Source: SZUA-584 sp964441275 (lineage in GTDB: Bacteria; Bacillota; Clostridia; Christensenellales; SZUA-584). From it: DNA of 64,000 nt. The notes beneath the pieces were generated by a model that saw nothing but the letters and a program-made list of their open reading frames with translations, was not told where the DNA came from and made no database searches. Of this stretch, positions 1-8,157 are shown one piece after another (the stretch's first letter is position 1; each line of letters starts with the position of its first letter). Both the position numbers and the translations under genes were made by a program. The stretch lies in NCBI GenBank assembly GCA_964441275.1, contig CAYTUG010000010.1, positions 10,418-74,417 on the forward strand. The letters are read 5' to 3'.

Positions 1-1
1 T

Positions 2-523
2 AAGAATGCGAGCATAAACAAAGTATACGCAAAAGCGCTGACGACATTCGGAATTGTATTTATGCTTATCGTGATATCGGTAATAACCGTGCTTGGCGTA
101 GAATATGCCAAACTTGCATGGAGCCCGTACTATATCTTTACTCGTCAGCTAAAGGCGTTTGATTTTATCCAGCGGATGCATTCTTTTAATATACTTGCGT
201 GGTTTCCCGTTACGCTTTTGAAGCTAACAATTTACATGTACATAGGCAGCGAACTGTTAGCGGGTATTTTTAAGGCAAAATCGCATAAACCTTTCATATT
301 TCCCATAGCTGTAATAGGTTATGTTTTTGCGGTAATTCCTCAGATTAACAGGTCAATTGTAATAGACGCTATCCGCTCAGATGAGGTGTTCCCGTTTTTT
401 ATCATACCCGTGATTTTTATTATTCCGGTAATCATTTTAGCGGTATATTTGTTTAGAAAGAAAAAAGTGGATGCGGCGTTAAAAGAAGTTCTTGCCGCTA
501 AGGCGCATGAAGATAATGAATAG
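2..523 (+). CDS. Spore germination permease, GerAB/YndE family, C-terminal part
   Basis: The frame is open to the left window edge, so only the C-terminal part of the protein is present (about 173 codons plus stop). It shows at least three hydrophobic membrane segments. It also has the family-like stretch around FDFIQRMHSFNILAW followed by a segment ending in YIGSELLAGIF, which resembles the late transmembrane region of GerAB-type permeases (amino acid/polyamine/organocation superfamily). GerAB proteins sit in the inner membrane of the endospore and work with GerAA and GerAC in nutrient-triggered germination. The charged tail after the last membrane segment is rich in Lys, Ala and Glu. GerAA and GerAC partners would be expected left of the window. 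The family call comes from pattern recognition, without an alignment. Confidence 0.7.
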   Translation, partial: KNASINKVYAKALTTFGIVFMLIVISVITVLGVEYAKLAWSPYYIFTRQLKAFDFIQRMHSFNILAWFPVTLLKLTIYMYIGSELLAGIFKAKSHKPFIFPIAVIGYVFAVIPQINRSIVIDAIRSDEVFPFFIIPVIFIIPVIILAVYLFRKKKVDAALKEVLAAKAHEDNE

Positions 524-635
524 ATAAAAAGCATTAATGTTTTGCGATTTGATTTAACAGTTGTTTGACAGGTATATTATAAGCCGTTTTGAGAAAATAT
601 ATAATTTATCAAAGTTAATCAGGGAGGCCAAACAA

Positions 636-905
636 ATGGGAATAATATCGTGGATAATATTAGGAGGGCTTGCCGGATGGGTTGCAAGCATGATAACAAG
701 AAACAACCCGTCGATGGGCGCGTTTGCTAATGTTTTGGTGGGCATAATAGGGGCGTTTATTGGAGGCCTTGTAATGAACCTTATAGGAGCTAAGGCGGAC
801 ATTACCGGGTTTAATGTTGAAAGCTTTTTAGTTGCGCTGCTTGGTTCAGTAATCTTTTTAGCATTAATTAATCTGATTCGCAAGGGAAGCGTGCAGGCAA
901 AGTAA
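636..905 (+). CDS. GlsB/YeaQ/YmgE family small membrane protein
   Basis: This 89-residue protein starts at ATG 636 behind AGGGAGG; a longer in-frame reading from 561 has no ribosome binding site. The sequence is almost wholly hydrophobic with Gly-rich helices (GIISWIILGGLAGWVAS near the N-terminus, then GIIGAFIGGLVMNLIG). That is the three-helix pattern of the transglycosylase-associated (YeaQ/YmgE/GlsB) family. These are small inner-membrane proteins often linked to general stress; despite the family name no transglycosylase activity is established. It stands alone between convergent neighbours. The family assignment is fairly safe; a precise role cannot be given. Confidence 0.85.
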   Translation: MGIISWIILGGLAGWVASMITRNNPSMGAFANVLVGIIGAFIGGLVMNLIGAKADITGFNVESFLVALLGSVIFLALINLIRKGSVQAK

Positions 906-1026
906 AAAGCAGCTTGCATTTATGCCGTGCAAAAATGGGATTTGTTTTTTGTGACTGACGGTTTTGTAAACTGGGAGCCTTCAAGATTTCGCATCGCTTA
1001 AAACGCGGGCATGATTTTTCGCCGTG

Positions 1027-2226
1027 CTATTTTGCATGGCTTTTCCAGATTCCGCGGCAAATAAATGCCGTTATTACCGAGCTGACAACCGCTGCGCTAA
1101 AAACAATCAACACTATTTCGGACAGCGTTATTGGCGGGGTGTCAAGAGCCTTAGCACGCAGCAATGCGGCCGAGATCGTATCTTCCAAATCTGCCGCAAA
1201 ATCGGACGGCGCAGCATTTTCCGTATCGGTAATCAATTGCGAAGAAAGAAAGTAGCTTGAACAATGCTCTATGTTGAAAGAAGCATATCCGTTTTCATCC
1301 ACAGCCGTTTTATCCTTCATTTCTATTAATCCGGCCGGCTTAACGTAATGATAAAGGTACAGCACATCCCCGAAGTCATGCTTGCTTGTGCGAAAGCTTA
1401 TTGTTATGCCAAAGGGAAGAGCGCCGCAGTGTGAGAAGTGGATTTGATAATCGTCTAAATTGTTTGACGCATCTGAAATCAAAGCCAACTTAGACACAGA
1501 TGCGGACAGGTCCAATTGCGGAAAATTTTCCGGAATATCTATTATGCTGTTTCCGTCAACTGTGCAAATATAGTCTCCAAAATCTATATTTAGGATTGCC
1601 CCTTTTTGTTTTAATTCCAATAGGTCATCCTTAGACAGATACGATAGCTGTTCGGCGCAAAGATTTATAACGCCGCCGGCGGCAACAGATTCAAGCCCGC
1701 CCGGCAAACTTTCCGTGTTAGATGATTGAGGGGAATCTATTGAGTCTAAGGAGGTTTGAGAAGCTTTTTTCGCTTTGGCGCTTTTGCTTTGTTTTGAATC
1801 AGACTTCTTTGCCACGGTTGCGATTAGCTCTTTTTTAATAGTGCCGGATTTAGGGTTGTACTCTTCGTCAACTTCCTGATAAGTGATTTTGACAGTTATT
1901 TTGCCGGTTTGACCCGGCTGGGCGTCGCTTTTCACCCGTACCTTAACTGTTTTTGAATAAGTTGCGCTGTTGCAGCTGCCGCTTATTGCGAGTTCGATTA
2001 TTTCTCCGCCCGAACAGATTTCAAATACTCCGTCTGCAGTTACTTTCGCGTTGCCTTCTATACAGGATGAAAAAGATACGGTGTAGTTGTATGAATAAGT
2101 TTCGCCCGCGAAAACTTCGGAAGCACCTTTTATTTTAGCAGTTGCGCCCGCTAAAGCAGGCGTAACGCAAAACAAGAAGACAATAATGACGACAAGCGTC
2201 AATACCCCTAAAAAACGCTTAACCAT
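1027..2226 (-). CDS. Secreted, membrane-anchored protein of unknown function
   Basis: A 399-residue protein starts at ATG 2226 behind AGGGG. Residues 1-26 form a signal peptide ending in PALA. Residues about 28-140 look like an all-beta domain (alternating hydrophobic residues, AKIKGASEVFAGETYSY at its start), loosely like Ig-type or cohesin-like folds. A Ser/Lys/Ala-rich linker follows at about 142-180. A second beta-rich part ends in a YLYHYVKPAGLIE and NIEHCSSYFLSS pattern that I associate with C-terminal regions of clostridial exported proteins. One transmembrane helix lies at about 368-391 with a short basic tail. The protein is therefore probably exported and anchored with its bulk outside. 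It lies 233 bp downstream of the dockerin-bearing SpoIID-like gene on the same strand. Whether its N-terminal domain binds that dockerin is only a guess. Confidence 0.6.
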   Translation of the reverse strand: MVKRFLGVLTLVVIIVFLFCVTPALAGATAKIKGASEVFAGETYSYNYTVSFSSCIEGNAKVTADGVFEICSGGEIIELAISGSCNSATYSKTVKVRVKSDAQPGQTGKITVKITYQEVDEEYNPKSGTIKKELIATVAKKSDSKQSKSAKAKKASQTSLDSIDSPQSSNTESLPGGLESVAAGGVINLCAEQLSYLSKDDLLELKQKGAILNIDFGDYICTVDGNSIIDIPENFPQLDLSASVSKLALISDASNNLDDYQIHFSHCGALPFGITISFRTSKHDFGDVLYLYHYVKPAGLIEMKDKTAVDENGYASFNIEHCSSYFLSSQLITDTENAAPSDFAADLEDTISAALLRAKALDTPPITLSEIVLIVFSAAVVSSVITAFICRGIWKSHAK

Positions 2227-2327
2227 TATATTAACCCCTATTTAATTATTATTGAGTCTCAAAGTGGTTTTAGAGAACATTGGCTGCGACTGAAATCTGT
2301 TAACAAACTGCTGGTGATTAGCGTATT

Positions 2328-2382
2328 TTTATATTGGTGCGTATTCCGTATAGAGTGACAAGACGGCGGCAACCAATATAAA
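2328..2382. repeat. Perfect 11-bp inverted repeat with structured loop
   Basis: TTTATATTGGT at 2328-2338 is exactly mirrored by ACCAATATAAA at 2372-2382. The intervening 33 bases contain a second short pair (CCGT and ACGG). It lies between the SpoIID-like gene and the anchored-protein gene, in the presumed 5' leader of the latter. There is no U-run, so it does not look like an intrinsic terminator. It could be a leader RNA structure or an operator. Confidence 0.5.
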
Positions 2383-2459
2383 TTAAGAAATAGCGTTTTA
2401 CAAACTGTTAAATTTATTTTTACATGACAACAAACATTTGTCAACAATAATATTGTGTT

Positions 2460-4358
2460 TTAATCCAATTTAACGTAAGAGGAGCTGATATACGCGGCAG
2501 CTCCGCCGTAGTTGATTTTATGCCAACCCGATGCCGCATTTTTTTGGGTAACCTGTATACGCGCGCCGTCGGGTAATGCGCCAATAATATTTGAATCGCT
2601 CGATGAGCTTGCGCTGCTTCTGATATTAACCAGCCTTGAGCCGTACACTGCAGCGTTGGTAGGGACATAGGGCGCGCCATTGATAATATTCCTAAGATTA
2701 AGTATATGAAGCCGGACCATTGTGTAATCGGTAATGTCAATTACCCCGTCTTGATTGACGTCTGCCTTGGCAAGATCGTCTCCTTTTAACATTTTCAACT
2801 CAAGAATATGAAGCCGGATAGCTGTGTAATCGCTGATGTCAATTACCCCGTCGTTGTTTGCATCGCCGAGCATTATGTCGCTTTCGAAAAAGGGCGTCAG
2901 CTTCGGGGGAGCGATTGTAGGCTCATTAGCGATGTGCGTTCCCTCAAAATAGAACAGCAAGATATCTTCAAAGTTTTGCCCGCCGCCGCCTTTGTCCACC
3001 GATTTTGCCCGCTGTTGTGCGCCTCGTTGGCTCAGGCCGATTCCATGACCGTAACGCCTGCGGTATAACCGAAATTCCGTATCGGTTTCTTCTGCTGTAA
3101 GTATGCGCAGATTAGTTGACGAGAAAACACAGTATTCTCCGCCCGCATTTTGCAGTTCGTGCATATTAATATCGAAATTAACAGTGTCTGGCGCCGGCGT
3201 TTCGTTGCGGTTATCGAGAAACCTCATTGTAATATTAGCCATCTTAAAGTCGGGACATAAATTTTGGCCGCTGTAATCATTGCACACCCCGTGCTGCCCG
3301 TCATAAGTGTGCGTTGTAAAGCTGTCAAAACCAAGTATATCGATTTTATTCAAATCTTTTGCGGAGATTTTGGGGAACGCTGAGGTTTTTAGCAATTTTT
3401 CAATTTTTGCGCGCCTATCCGCAGCATCGGCAGGCACTGTCATTTTGCCGTAATTGCCGCTTGAATATTGTATCTTAGCGTCTGCCGTAATTGTTTTGGG
3501 AAATACTATTAAGTTTTGCAGGCTTGACGGATTAATAATATCAAACTCGTCGTATTTAATTATGTGGTACGGCTTTAAAGGCGCGGTTGCAGTCCACGAA
3601 TGTTGGGGAATATCAGTCCACCCGCCGTTGGATGCGGCATAATAACCCTCTACGTATTCAATTTTTGTGCTGCCCGATTTTTCGTATTCGCATTTTAAAA
3701 CCATACCTTTGGTTTCATCAACAGCCATATTGGCATTTTTGTACGATGGGGTGTAGCCTTTGAATACCTGATGAGACGATGTGTCGTTTATATCGTACAA
3801 TGCGGACGCCGATGCGGTTGAAATTTTGTTTACCGCATATGTGCGCGCACATATTGCCTGCGCCTTCAACGCTTCCAGCGGAAAACTATCGGACATTTCG
3901 TGCGGCACCACGCCATAGAGATATTCTTCGGTATACAGGTGGTTGATAAGGACGATTTTATTGCTGTCACAGCGGATTTGAAAATCGCCAAGGTAAGCGC
4001 ACCAGCCGTTGCGCGAATTGTTGTGCCAGATAAAATTGTTAAGGCCTTCGGTTGCAACGTGCCGGACAAGCATAATGTTCGCCGCTGAAACTATTGCGGT
4101 TGTCTCTTTGGCTCGATATAGTGAAACCTTGGAATTTTTTATTTTTGCAGTGTATAAATCGCGCGCGAGGGGTATGCCGTTTATGCTGTAGTTGCCGTCA
4201 ACATAAAACTTAATCTGGGTGCAGCCGGAAGGCACGGATAACAACACGCGGATTTTAGCAAAATCCTTGCTGCCCGCATACGAAGGCGAAGACGCTGCAA
4301 AAAATGCGGTAAAAACTATTAATATAGATAGCGAAAAAACGGCAATTCTTCTTTTCAC
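2460..4358 (-). CDS. SpoIID/LytB-domain protein with type I dockerin and C-terminal SH3b domain
   Basis: A 632-residue exported protein starts at GTG 4358 behind AAGGAG. After a signal peptide (to about residue 29), the central region has the SpoIID hallmark VVPHEMSDSFPLEALKAQAI, whose Glu corresponds to the catalytic residue of SpoIID lytic transglycosylases. A later YGHGIGLSQRGAQ motif is also typical. Near residues 496-557 there are two EF-hand-like dockerin repeats (GDANNDGVIDISDYT and ADVNQDGVIDITDYT, each followed by RLHIL). The last ~65 residues form a bacterial SH3 domain with SRLVNIRSSASSSS and ending SSSYVKLD. Likely role: cleavage of glycan strands in peptidoglycan, outside the membrane. 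Bona fide SpoIID lacks dockerin and SH3, so this is a wall-remodelling paralogue and need not be the sporulation enzyme. The dockerin implies a cohesin partner elsewhere. Confidence 0.88.
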   Translation of the reverse strand: MKRRIAVFSLSILIVFTAFFAASSPSYAGSKDFAKIRVLLSVPSGCTQIKFYVDGNYSINGIPLARDLYTAKIKNSKVSLYRAKETTAIVSAANIMLVRHVATEGLNNFIWHNNSRNGWCAYLGDFQIRCDSNKIVLINHLYTEEYLYGVVPHEMSDSFPLEALKAQAICARTYAVNKISTASASALYDINDTSSHQVFKGYTPSYKNANMAVDETKGMVLKCEYEKSGSTKIEYVEGYYAASNGGWTDIPQHSWTATAPLKPYHIIKYDEFDIINPSSLQNLIVFPKTITADAKIQYSSGNYGKMTVPADAADRRAKIEKLLKTSAFPKISAKDLNKIDILGFDSFTTHTYDGQHGVCNDYSGQNLCPDFKMANITMRFLDNRNETPAPDTVNFDINMHELQNAGGEYCVFSSTNLRILTAEETDTEFRLYRRRYGHGIGLSQRGAQQRAKSVDKGGGGQNFEDILLFYFEGTHIANEPTIAPPKLTPFFESDIMLGDANNDGVIDISDYTAIRLHILELKMLKGDDLAKADVNQDGVIDITDYTMVRLHILNLRNIINGAPYVPTNAAVYGSRLVNIRSSASSSSDSNIIGALPDGARIQVTQKNAASGWHKINYGGAAAYISSSYVKLD

Positions 4359-4558
4359 TGCGGCTCCTTAGTGTACGGTTGCATTTTGTAATAAGAAAGT
4401 AATAATATCTTTAGTAACATATATCATATATCACACAAAAAGTATAGACAAAAACGGAAAAATGAAAATATCCGAAGATATTGTTAGCTTATGCGCCGTG
4501 CAAACGTATTCTGATAAAACGGGCGGTATTGCAACACTTAATATGTTAATGATAAAAG

Positions 4559-4587
4559 CTGACAACATAATTTTTAGGTGATATACT
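4559..4587 (+). promoter_or_regulatory. Sigma-A-like promoter of the PanE-type gene
   Basis: CTGACA at 4559-4564, a 17-bp spacer, and TATACT at 4582-4587 lie 30 bp before the ATG at 4618. Both hexamers match consensus at five of six positions. Confidence 0.65.
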
Positions 4588-4617
4588 TTAACAAAAGGCT
4601 GTGTTTGGGAGAAAGAT

Positions 4618-5640
4618 ATGAAAAACAAACTTACGGTTGCGGTTTTGGGTGCGGGGGCGATTGGAGGCATAACGGCGGCTTATTTAAAACGTGCAGGCTA
4701 CGACGTAACGTTAGTGTGCAAGCACGAACAAAAAGCAGAGCAAATAAAAACTAAGGGTTTGCACATTGTCGGAGTGCGCGGAGAGCATTACGTAAAAATG
4801 AATGCCGTAGCGAAAGCGGAACAGCTGTCCGGCAAAAAGGATTTGGTGCTTATCGTTACCAAGGCATATGACATGCCGGACGCTGCAAACAGTATAATGG
4901 GCTTTCTAAAAGAAGACAGCCTTGTTGTTTCCATGCAAAATGGCATTTGTGTTGAAGCGCTTGCCGATATTGTAGGGGATAACCGCGCGGTTGGGTGCGT
5001 TGTGGGCTGGGGCTCAACAATGCTTGAGGACGGTACGCTGAACATGACGTCCGAAGGCGATTTTGTTATAGGCGGATTTCTGCCAAACTTGGATGTCAGC
5101 GCGATAAAACAAGCATTAGACAACGTTGTGCCTGTGCGCATTTCAGATAACATTATAGCGGATCTTTATTCCAAAATGATAGTTAACGCTTGCATTACTT
5201 CCCTCGGCGTTTTGAGCGGGTTAAATCTTGGCAAAATACTAAAAAAAAGAGCGGCGCGCAATATTTTTATATCTATTATCCGCGAGGCTGTGCAGGTTGC
5301 TGATGCGATGGGGCTTAGAATAAAACCATTTGGGGGAAAGCTTGATTATTATAAACTAACCAGAGGAAGCGGCAGTCTTGCCGGTATTAAAAGGCATGCG
5401 CTGATAAGAATTATCGGCTTTAAATACAGGAGGTTAAAATCGTCAAGCCTGCAGGCGTTAGAACGCGGCAAGCCCACGGAAGTGGATTATTTCAACGGAT
5501 ACATTGCCGCTAAGGGCGAGCAATACGGAATTAGCACCCCCGTGAATGCCCGCATTGTGCAGATGATTAAAGAGATAGAAAACAAAAAGCGCGCTATAGG
5601 CGTAAGCAATATATTTGACGGAGAACTTTTGCGTAGATAA
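4618..5640 (+). CDS. panE: 2-dehydropantoate 2-reductase family protein (PanE/ApbA-like)
   Basis: The protein has 340 residues with ATG 4618 and a weak GGGAGAAAG ribosome binding site. Residues 7-17 form a classic Rossmann dinucleotide motif (VAVLGAGAIGG). Further family signs are KAYDMPDAAN, SMQNGI (about 102-107) and the YSKMIVNACITSLGVL helix in the C-terminal domain. PanE reduces ketopantoate to pantoate with NADPH, in the cytosol, on the way to pantothenate and coenzyme A. No panB, panC or panD lies nearby, and many PanE-like paralogues have other substrates, so the gene name is tentative. It is monocistronic, between its own promoter and a hairpin at 5789-5811. Confidence 0.8.
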   Translation: MKNKLTVAVLGAGAIGGITAAYLKRAGYDVTLVCKHEQKAEQIKTKGLHIVGVRGEHYVKMNAVAKAEQLSGKKDLVLIVTKAYDMPDAANSIMGFLKEDSLVVSMQNGICVEALADIVGDNRAVGCVVGWGSTMLEDGTLNMTSEGDFVIGGFLPNLDVSAIKQALDNVVPVRISDNIIADLYSKMIVNACITSLGVLSGLNLGKILKKRAARNIFISIIREAVQVADAMGLRIKPFGGKLDYYKLTRGSGSLAGIKRHALIRIIGFKYRRLKSSSLQALERGKPTEVDYFNGYIAAKGEQYGISTPVNARIVQMIKEIENKKRAIGVSNIFDGELLRR

Positions 5641-5788
5641 AACCTGTTGCAATGTCACCGGCGAATACCGGCGCAAATCATAGCTCATTTTTATAGCTTT
5701 TAGACGTTACAACAGTTATATTGCGGCAAGTAAACTTTGAGCGATTATGAGTGCGGCTTTATTTGACAATAACCATAATAAATGAATG

Positions 5789-5811
5789 GGCGTAAAGAAA
5801 CGCCTATTTTT
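5789..5811 (+). terminator. Short hairpin with U-run before the virion operon
   Basis: GGCGT (5789-5793) pairs with ACGCC (5800-5804) around an AAAGAA loop, and TATTTTT follows. It may end transcription from panE or act as an attenuator upstream of the phage genes. The stem is only 5 bp. Confidence 0.4.
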
Positions 5812-5833
5812 GTTGTCGAAGGAGGAAATTATA

Positions 5834-6034
5834 ATGCTTATAAATATTGTAACCGCATCGGTTACGTTTGCCGGCACCTGCGCGCTTTGTATTGCGTGTT
5901 ACTTAAAAGGAAAAAAAGCCGGCAAAAAAATTGCCGGCACAACAACAGCCGTACAAGAACAGCAAGAGCAAAACGCGTTGATGAAAAAATATGAGACCAT
6001 AATAGGTTATGACCCTTACGGTGAAAACATATGA
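5834..6034 (+). CDS. Small single-pass membrane protein, translationally coupled to portal
   Basis: A 66-residue protein starts at ATG 5834 behind a strong GGAGGAAA; the in-frame ATG at 5786 lies inside a hairpin and has no ribosome binding site. An N-terminal membrane helix (about residues 3-23, with Cys-Ala-Leu-Cys-Ile-Ala-Cys) is followed by a basic KGKKAGKK stretch and a polar Gln/Glu-rich tail, so the tail should face the cytoplasm. Its TGA overlaps the portal ATG (ATGA), which indicates translational coupling. I do not recognise the family. The coupling suggests it acts with the portal, perhaps as a membrane tether or assembly site; this is inference. Confidence 0.65.
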   Translation: MLINIVTASVTFAGTCALCIACYLKGKKAGKKIAGTTTAVQEQQEQNALMKKYETIIGYDPYGENI

Positions 6035-7551
6035 GCATCACTTTGGCGTGGAAGGAATACGAGCAAGGGGTTGATTATAAAACGCGTATTGGCCTTTACC
6101 GTACCGTAGATTTAAACGAGCGTTTCTATGCCGGGGACCAGTGGGCGGGCATACCGCACGAGGGGTTGCCAACTCCCGTGGTAAATTTCATCCGATATGC
6201 TTCGGCATGGAAAATTGCCGCGGTAACCGACAGGCGCCTTTGTTTAAAATTTATGGCGGAGGGCGTCAACGATGGAAGCGATATTGGCGTGTACGCGAGG
6301 CAGATATCGGCTCACTGCGATCTTTTATGGGAACGGCTTAAAATGGACTATTTAACGAAAGAAGGGCTAAAACAGGCCGCGATAACCGGCGATTACGTGC
6401 AGTATTTTTATTGGGATTCATCGCTTGATACCGGTCAGGCGCTTTCCGGAGATATTGCAACCCAACTTATTGACAACGTTAACTATTATCCGGGCAATCC
6501 TAACAGCGATGACGTGCAAAATCAACCTTATATAATTTTGTCATTTAGGGAACTGCTCTCAAAAACACGAAAGGAGGCGCGTGATAACGGGTGCGGCAGC
6601 TCAAACGAGATAACCGCAGATGAAAATAACGAATACGCCTCGGGAGATTGCGGAAAAATCGAGCTTGACGACAGCGGCAAATGCAATGTGCTGCTTAAGA
6701 TGTACAAAAAAGACGGTAATGTGTGGTGTGAAAAATGCGTTAAAAACGCAATGGTGCAGCCGCCAAAAAACACTATGCTTACGAGATATCCAATTGCCGT
6801 TATGAACTGGGACACGCGGAAAAACTCATGCCACGGGGTGGCGGAAGTTACGGGGCTTATCCCCAATCAGGTGTTTATTAACAAGATACTTGCGTTGTCG
6901 CAGCTTAACCAGATGCAGCTTAGCTTTCCTAAAGTGGTGTATGACCGCACGAGAATACGCGAGTGGAGCAACAAAGTTGCGGGGGCAATTGCGGTAAACG
7001 GGGATATAAGCGGAGCGGCGCAATATCTTTCCCCTCCCGGGATGTCGTATGACGCATGGAAGGGTTTAAACTCGACATTAGAAACCACTATGAGGATGAT
7101 GGGCGCAAACGAAGTTACGCTTGGAAACATAAAAAACCCGGACAACACATCGGCTTTTATTGCGACAAGGGATGCCGCTCTTGTGCCTTTGCAATCCCAG
7201 CAAGAGAGGTTTTATGCTTTCGTTGAAGATATCGGTTTGATATGGCTTGACTTTATTAAGCAGTATTACCGGGCGGGGCGCATGATACCCGTTGAGCAAG
7301 ACGGCGACCGGGTTTTCGTGCCGCTGCCCGATAACGTTTTGCAACAATATTCTATGCGGCTTAAAGTGGACGTTGGGCCTTCTTCTATGTGGAGCGAGGT
7401 TCAAGTTATAAAAACATTAGATAATCTCTTAAAGGGCGGACAGATAAGCTTGAGGCAATACCTTGAACGCATGCCGGAGGGGTATATACCGCTTAAGGAA
7501 GAGTTAATAACGCAAATCAGCCAAAATGAACTACAGCCGGATGAAATGTAA
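6031..7551 (+). CDS. Phage portal protein, podovirus-like
   Basis: The protein has 506 residues, a normal size for a portal, and ATG 6031 overlaps the preceding stop. The N-terminus (WKEYEQGVDYKTRIGLYR, then NERFYAGDQWAG and GLPTPVVNFIRY) matches the pattern I know from portal proteins of Firmicutes short-tailed phages. In the middle are YYPGNPNSDDVQNQPYI and a conserved-looking MNWDTRKNSCHGVAEVTGLIP, and near residues 345-390 the GMSYDAWKGLN and NTSAFIATRDAALVPLQSQ region. A dodecameric portal forms the DNA channel at one capsid vertex and docks the terminase and the tail. It is the second gene of the virion cluster; no terminase gene precedes it, which is abnormal for a phage. Confidence 0.82.
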   Translation: MSITLAWKEYEQGVDYKTRIGLYRTVDLNERFYAGDQWAGIPHEGLPTPVVNFIRYASAWKIAAVTDRRLCLKFMAEGVNDGSDIGVYARQISAHCDLLWERLKMDYLTKEGLKQAAITGDYVQYFYWDSSLDTGQALSGDIATQLIDNVNYYPGNPNSDDVQNQPYIILSFRELLSKTRKEARDNGCGSSNEITADENNEYASGDCGKIELDDSGKCNVLLKMYKKDGNVWCEKCVKNAMVQPPKNTMLTRYPIAVMNWDTRKNSCHGVAEVTGLIPNQVFINKILALSQLNQMQLSFPKVVYDRTRIREWSNKVAGAIAVNGDISGAAQYLSPPGMSYDAWKGLNSTLETTMRMMGANEVTLGNIKNPDNTSAFIATRDAALVPLQSQQERFYAFVEDIGLIWLDFIKQYYRAGRMIPVEQDGDRVFVPLPDNVLQQYSMRLKVDVGPSSMWSEVQVIKTLDNLLKGGQISLRQYLERMPEGYIPLKEELITQISQNELQPDEM

Positions 7552-7647
7552 TTATATTTCGTTCAGTTATCAAAATAGTATAAACTCTAAATGCATTTTT
7601 CGCATAATATAAGACAGGGTTGCTGCCTTACCAAAATAGGAAAGTAG

Positions 7648-8052
7648 GTGACGCCCACGCAAGAAGATACGTTGGAAAAAGAGCTCAAAGAAGCGTTTAA
7701 ACGGCTTGAAACGGCAGACAAAGATTGCTCGCTGCTGATAAACAATGTGATTGAAAAAAATGCGGCCCGTCAAAACGGACGGATTGAGCAGCTGCATGAA
7801 CAGTTAAGCAAATCGCGCGTTGCGATAGCTGAAACGGGCGGGCAAATTGTTGAGATAAAAGCCATTATGCAAGGCGAATTAAAGCTTGTTTATGAAATGA
7901 TCAACCGCCTGAATGAAAAGATAGAGCGCATAGAAGCTAACACCTCAAAAGAGCAAAACTCTAAGATGATGTGGCGCATTGCGCTTATTGCCGCATTGCC
8001 GGGCGTAGTATCAATAGTAATAAAAATATTGGAGATCTTTTTAGCCGGTTAG
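7648..8052 (+). CDS. Coiled-coil protein with C-terminal membrane anchor, XhlA-like
   Basis: This 134-residue protein starts at GTG 7648 behind TAGGAAAG. Residues 5-105 are predicted helical and coiled coil (heptad-like EKELKEAFKRLETADK, then VYEMINRLNEKIERIEA). Residues about 110-133 form a hydrophobic segment (IALIAALPGVVSIVIKIL). The layout of coiled coil plus C-terminal membrane helix resembles hemolysin XhlA, a phage protein made with holins for lysis, though it is longer. In phages XhlA-type genes lie in the lysis cassette; here the gene lies between portal and scaffold. An alternative is a membrane-tethering assembly factor. Confidence 0.55.
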   Translation: MTPTQEDTLEKELKEAFKRLETADKDCSLLINNVIEKNAARQNGRIEQLHEQLSKSRVAIAETGGQIVEIKAIMQGELKLVYEMINRLNEKIERIEANTSKEQNSKMMWRIALIAALPGVVSIVIKILEIFLAG

Positions 8053-8104
8053 AAGAGCCTGCTAAACTATATTTGCGTTTAATCGGCAATTAATAAAATG
8101 CTTA

Positions 8105-8133
8105 TCAAAGAAGGCTTTAAAGGCCTTTTTTGA
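8105..8133 (+). terminator. Intrinsic-terminator-like hairpin inside the virion operon
   Basis: TCAAAGAAGGC (8105-8115) pairs over 11 positions, one of them G-U, with GCCTTTTTTGA (8123-8133). The right arm carries six Us. It lies just before the scaffold gene, so transcripts of portal and membrane genes may partly stop here. Confidence 0.55.
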
Positions 8134-8157
8134 TACTTAAAAATAAGGAGATTAAAA

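Noticed and set aside
1027..2226. Cohesin domain in the secreted anchored protein.
   Set aside because: The beta-rich N-terminal domain lacks the sequence pattern of cohesins that I know; only a general fold resemblance can be claimed.
5763..5768. TTGACA upstream of the virion operon as its promoter.
   Set aside because: No acceptable -10 hexamer lies 16-18 bp downstream, so the promoter of the operon remains unidentified.
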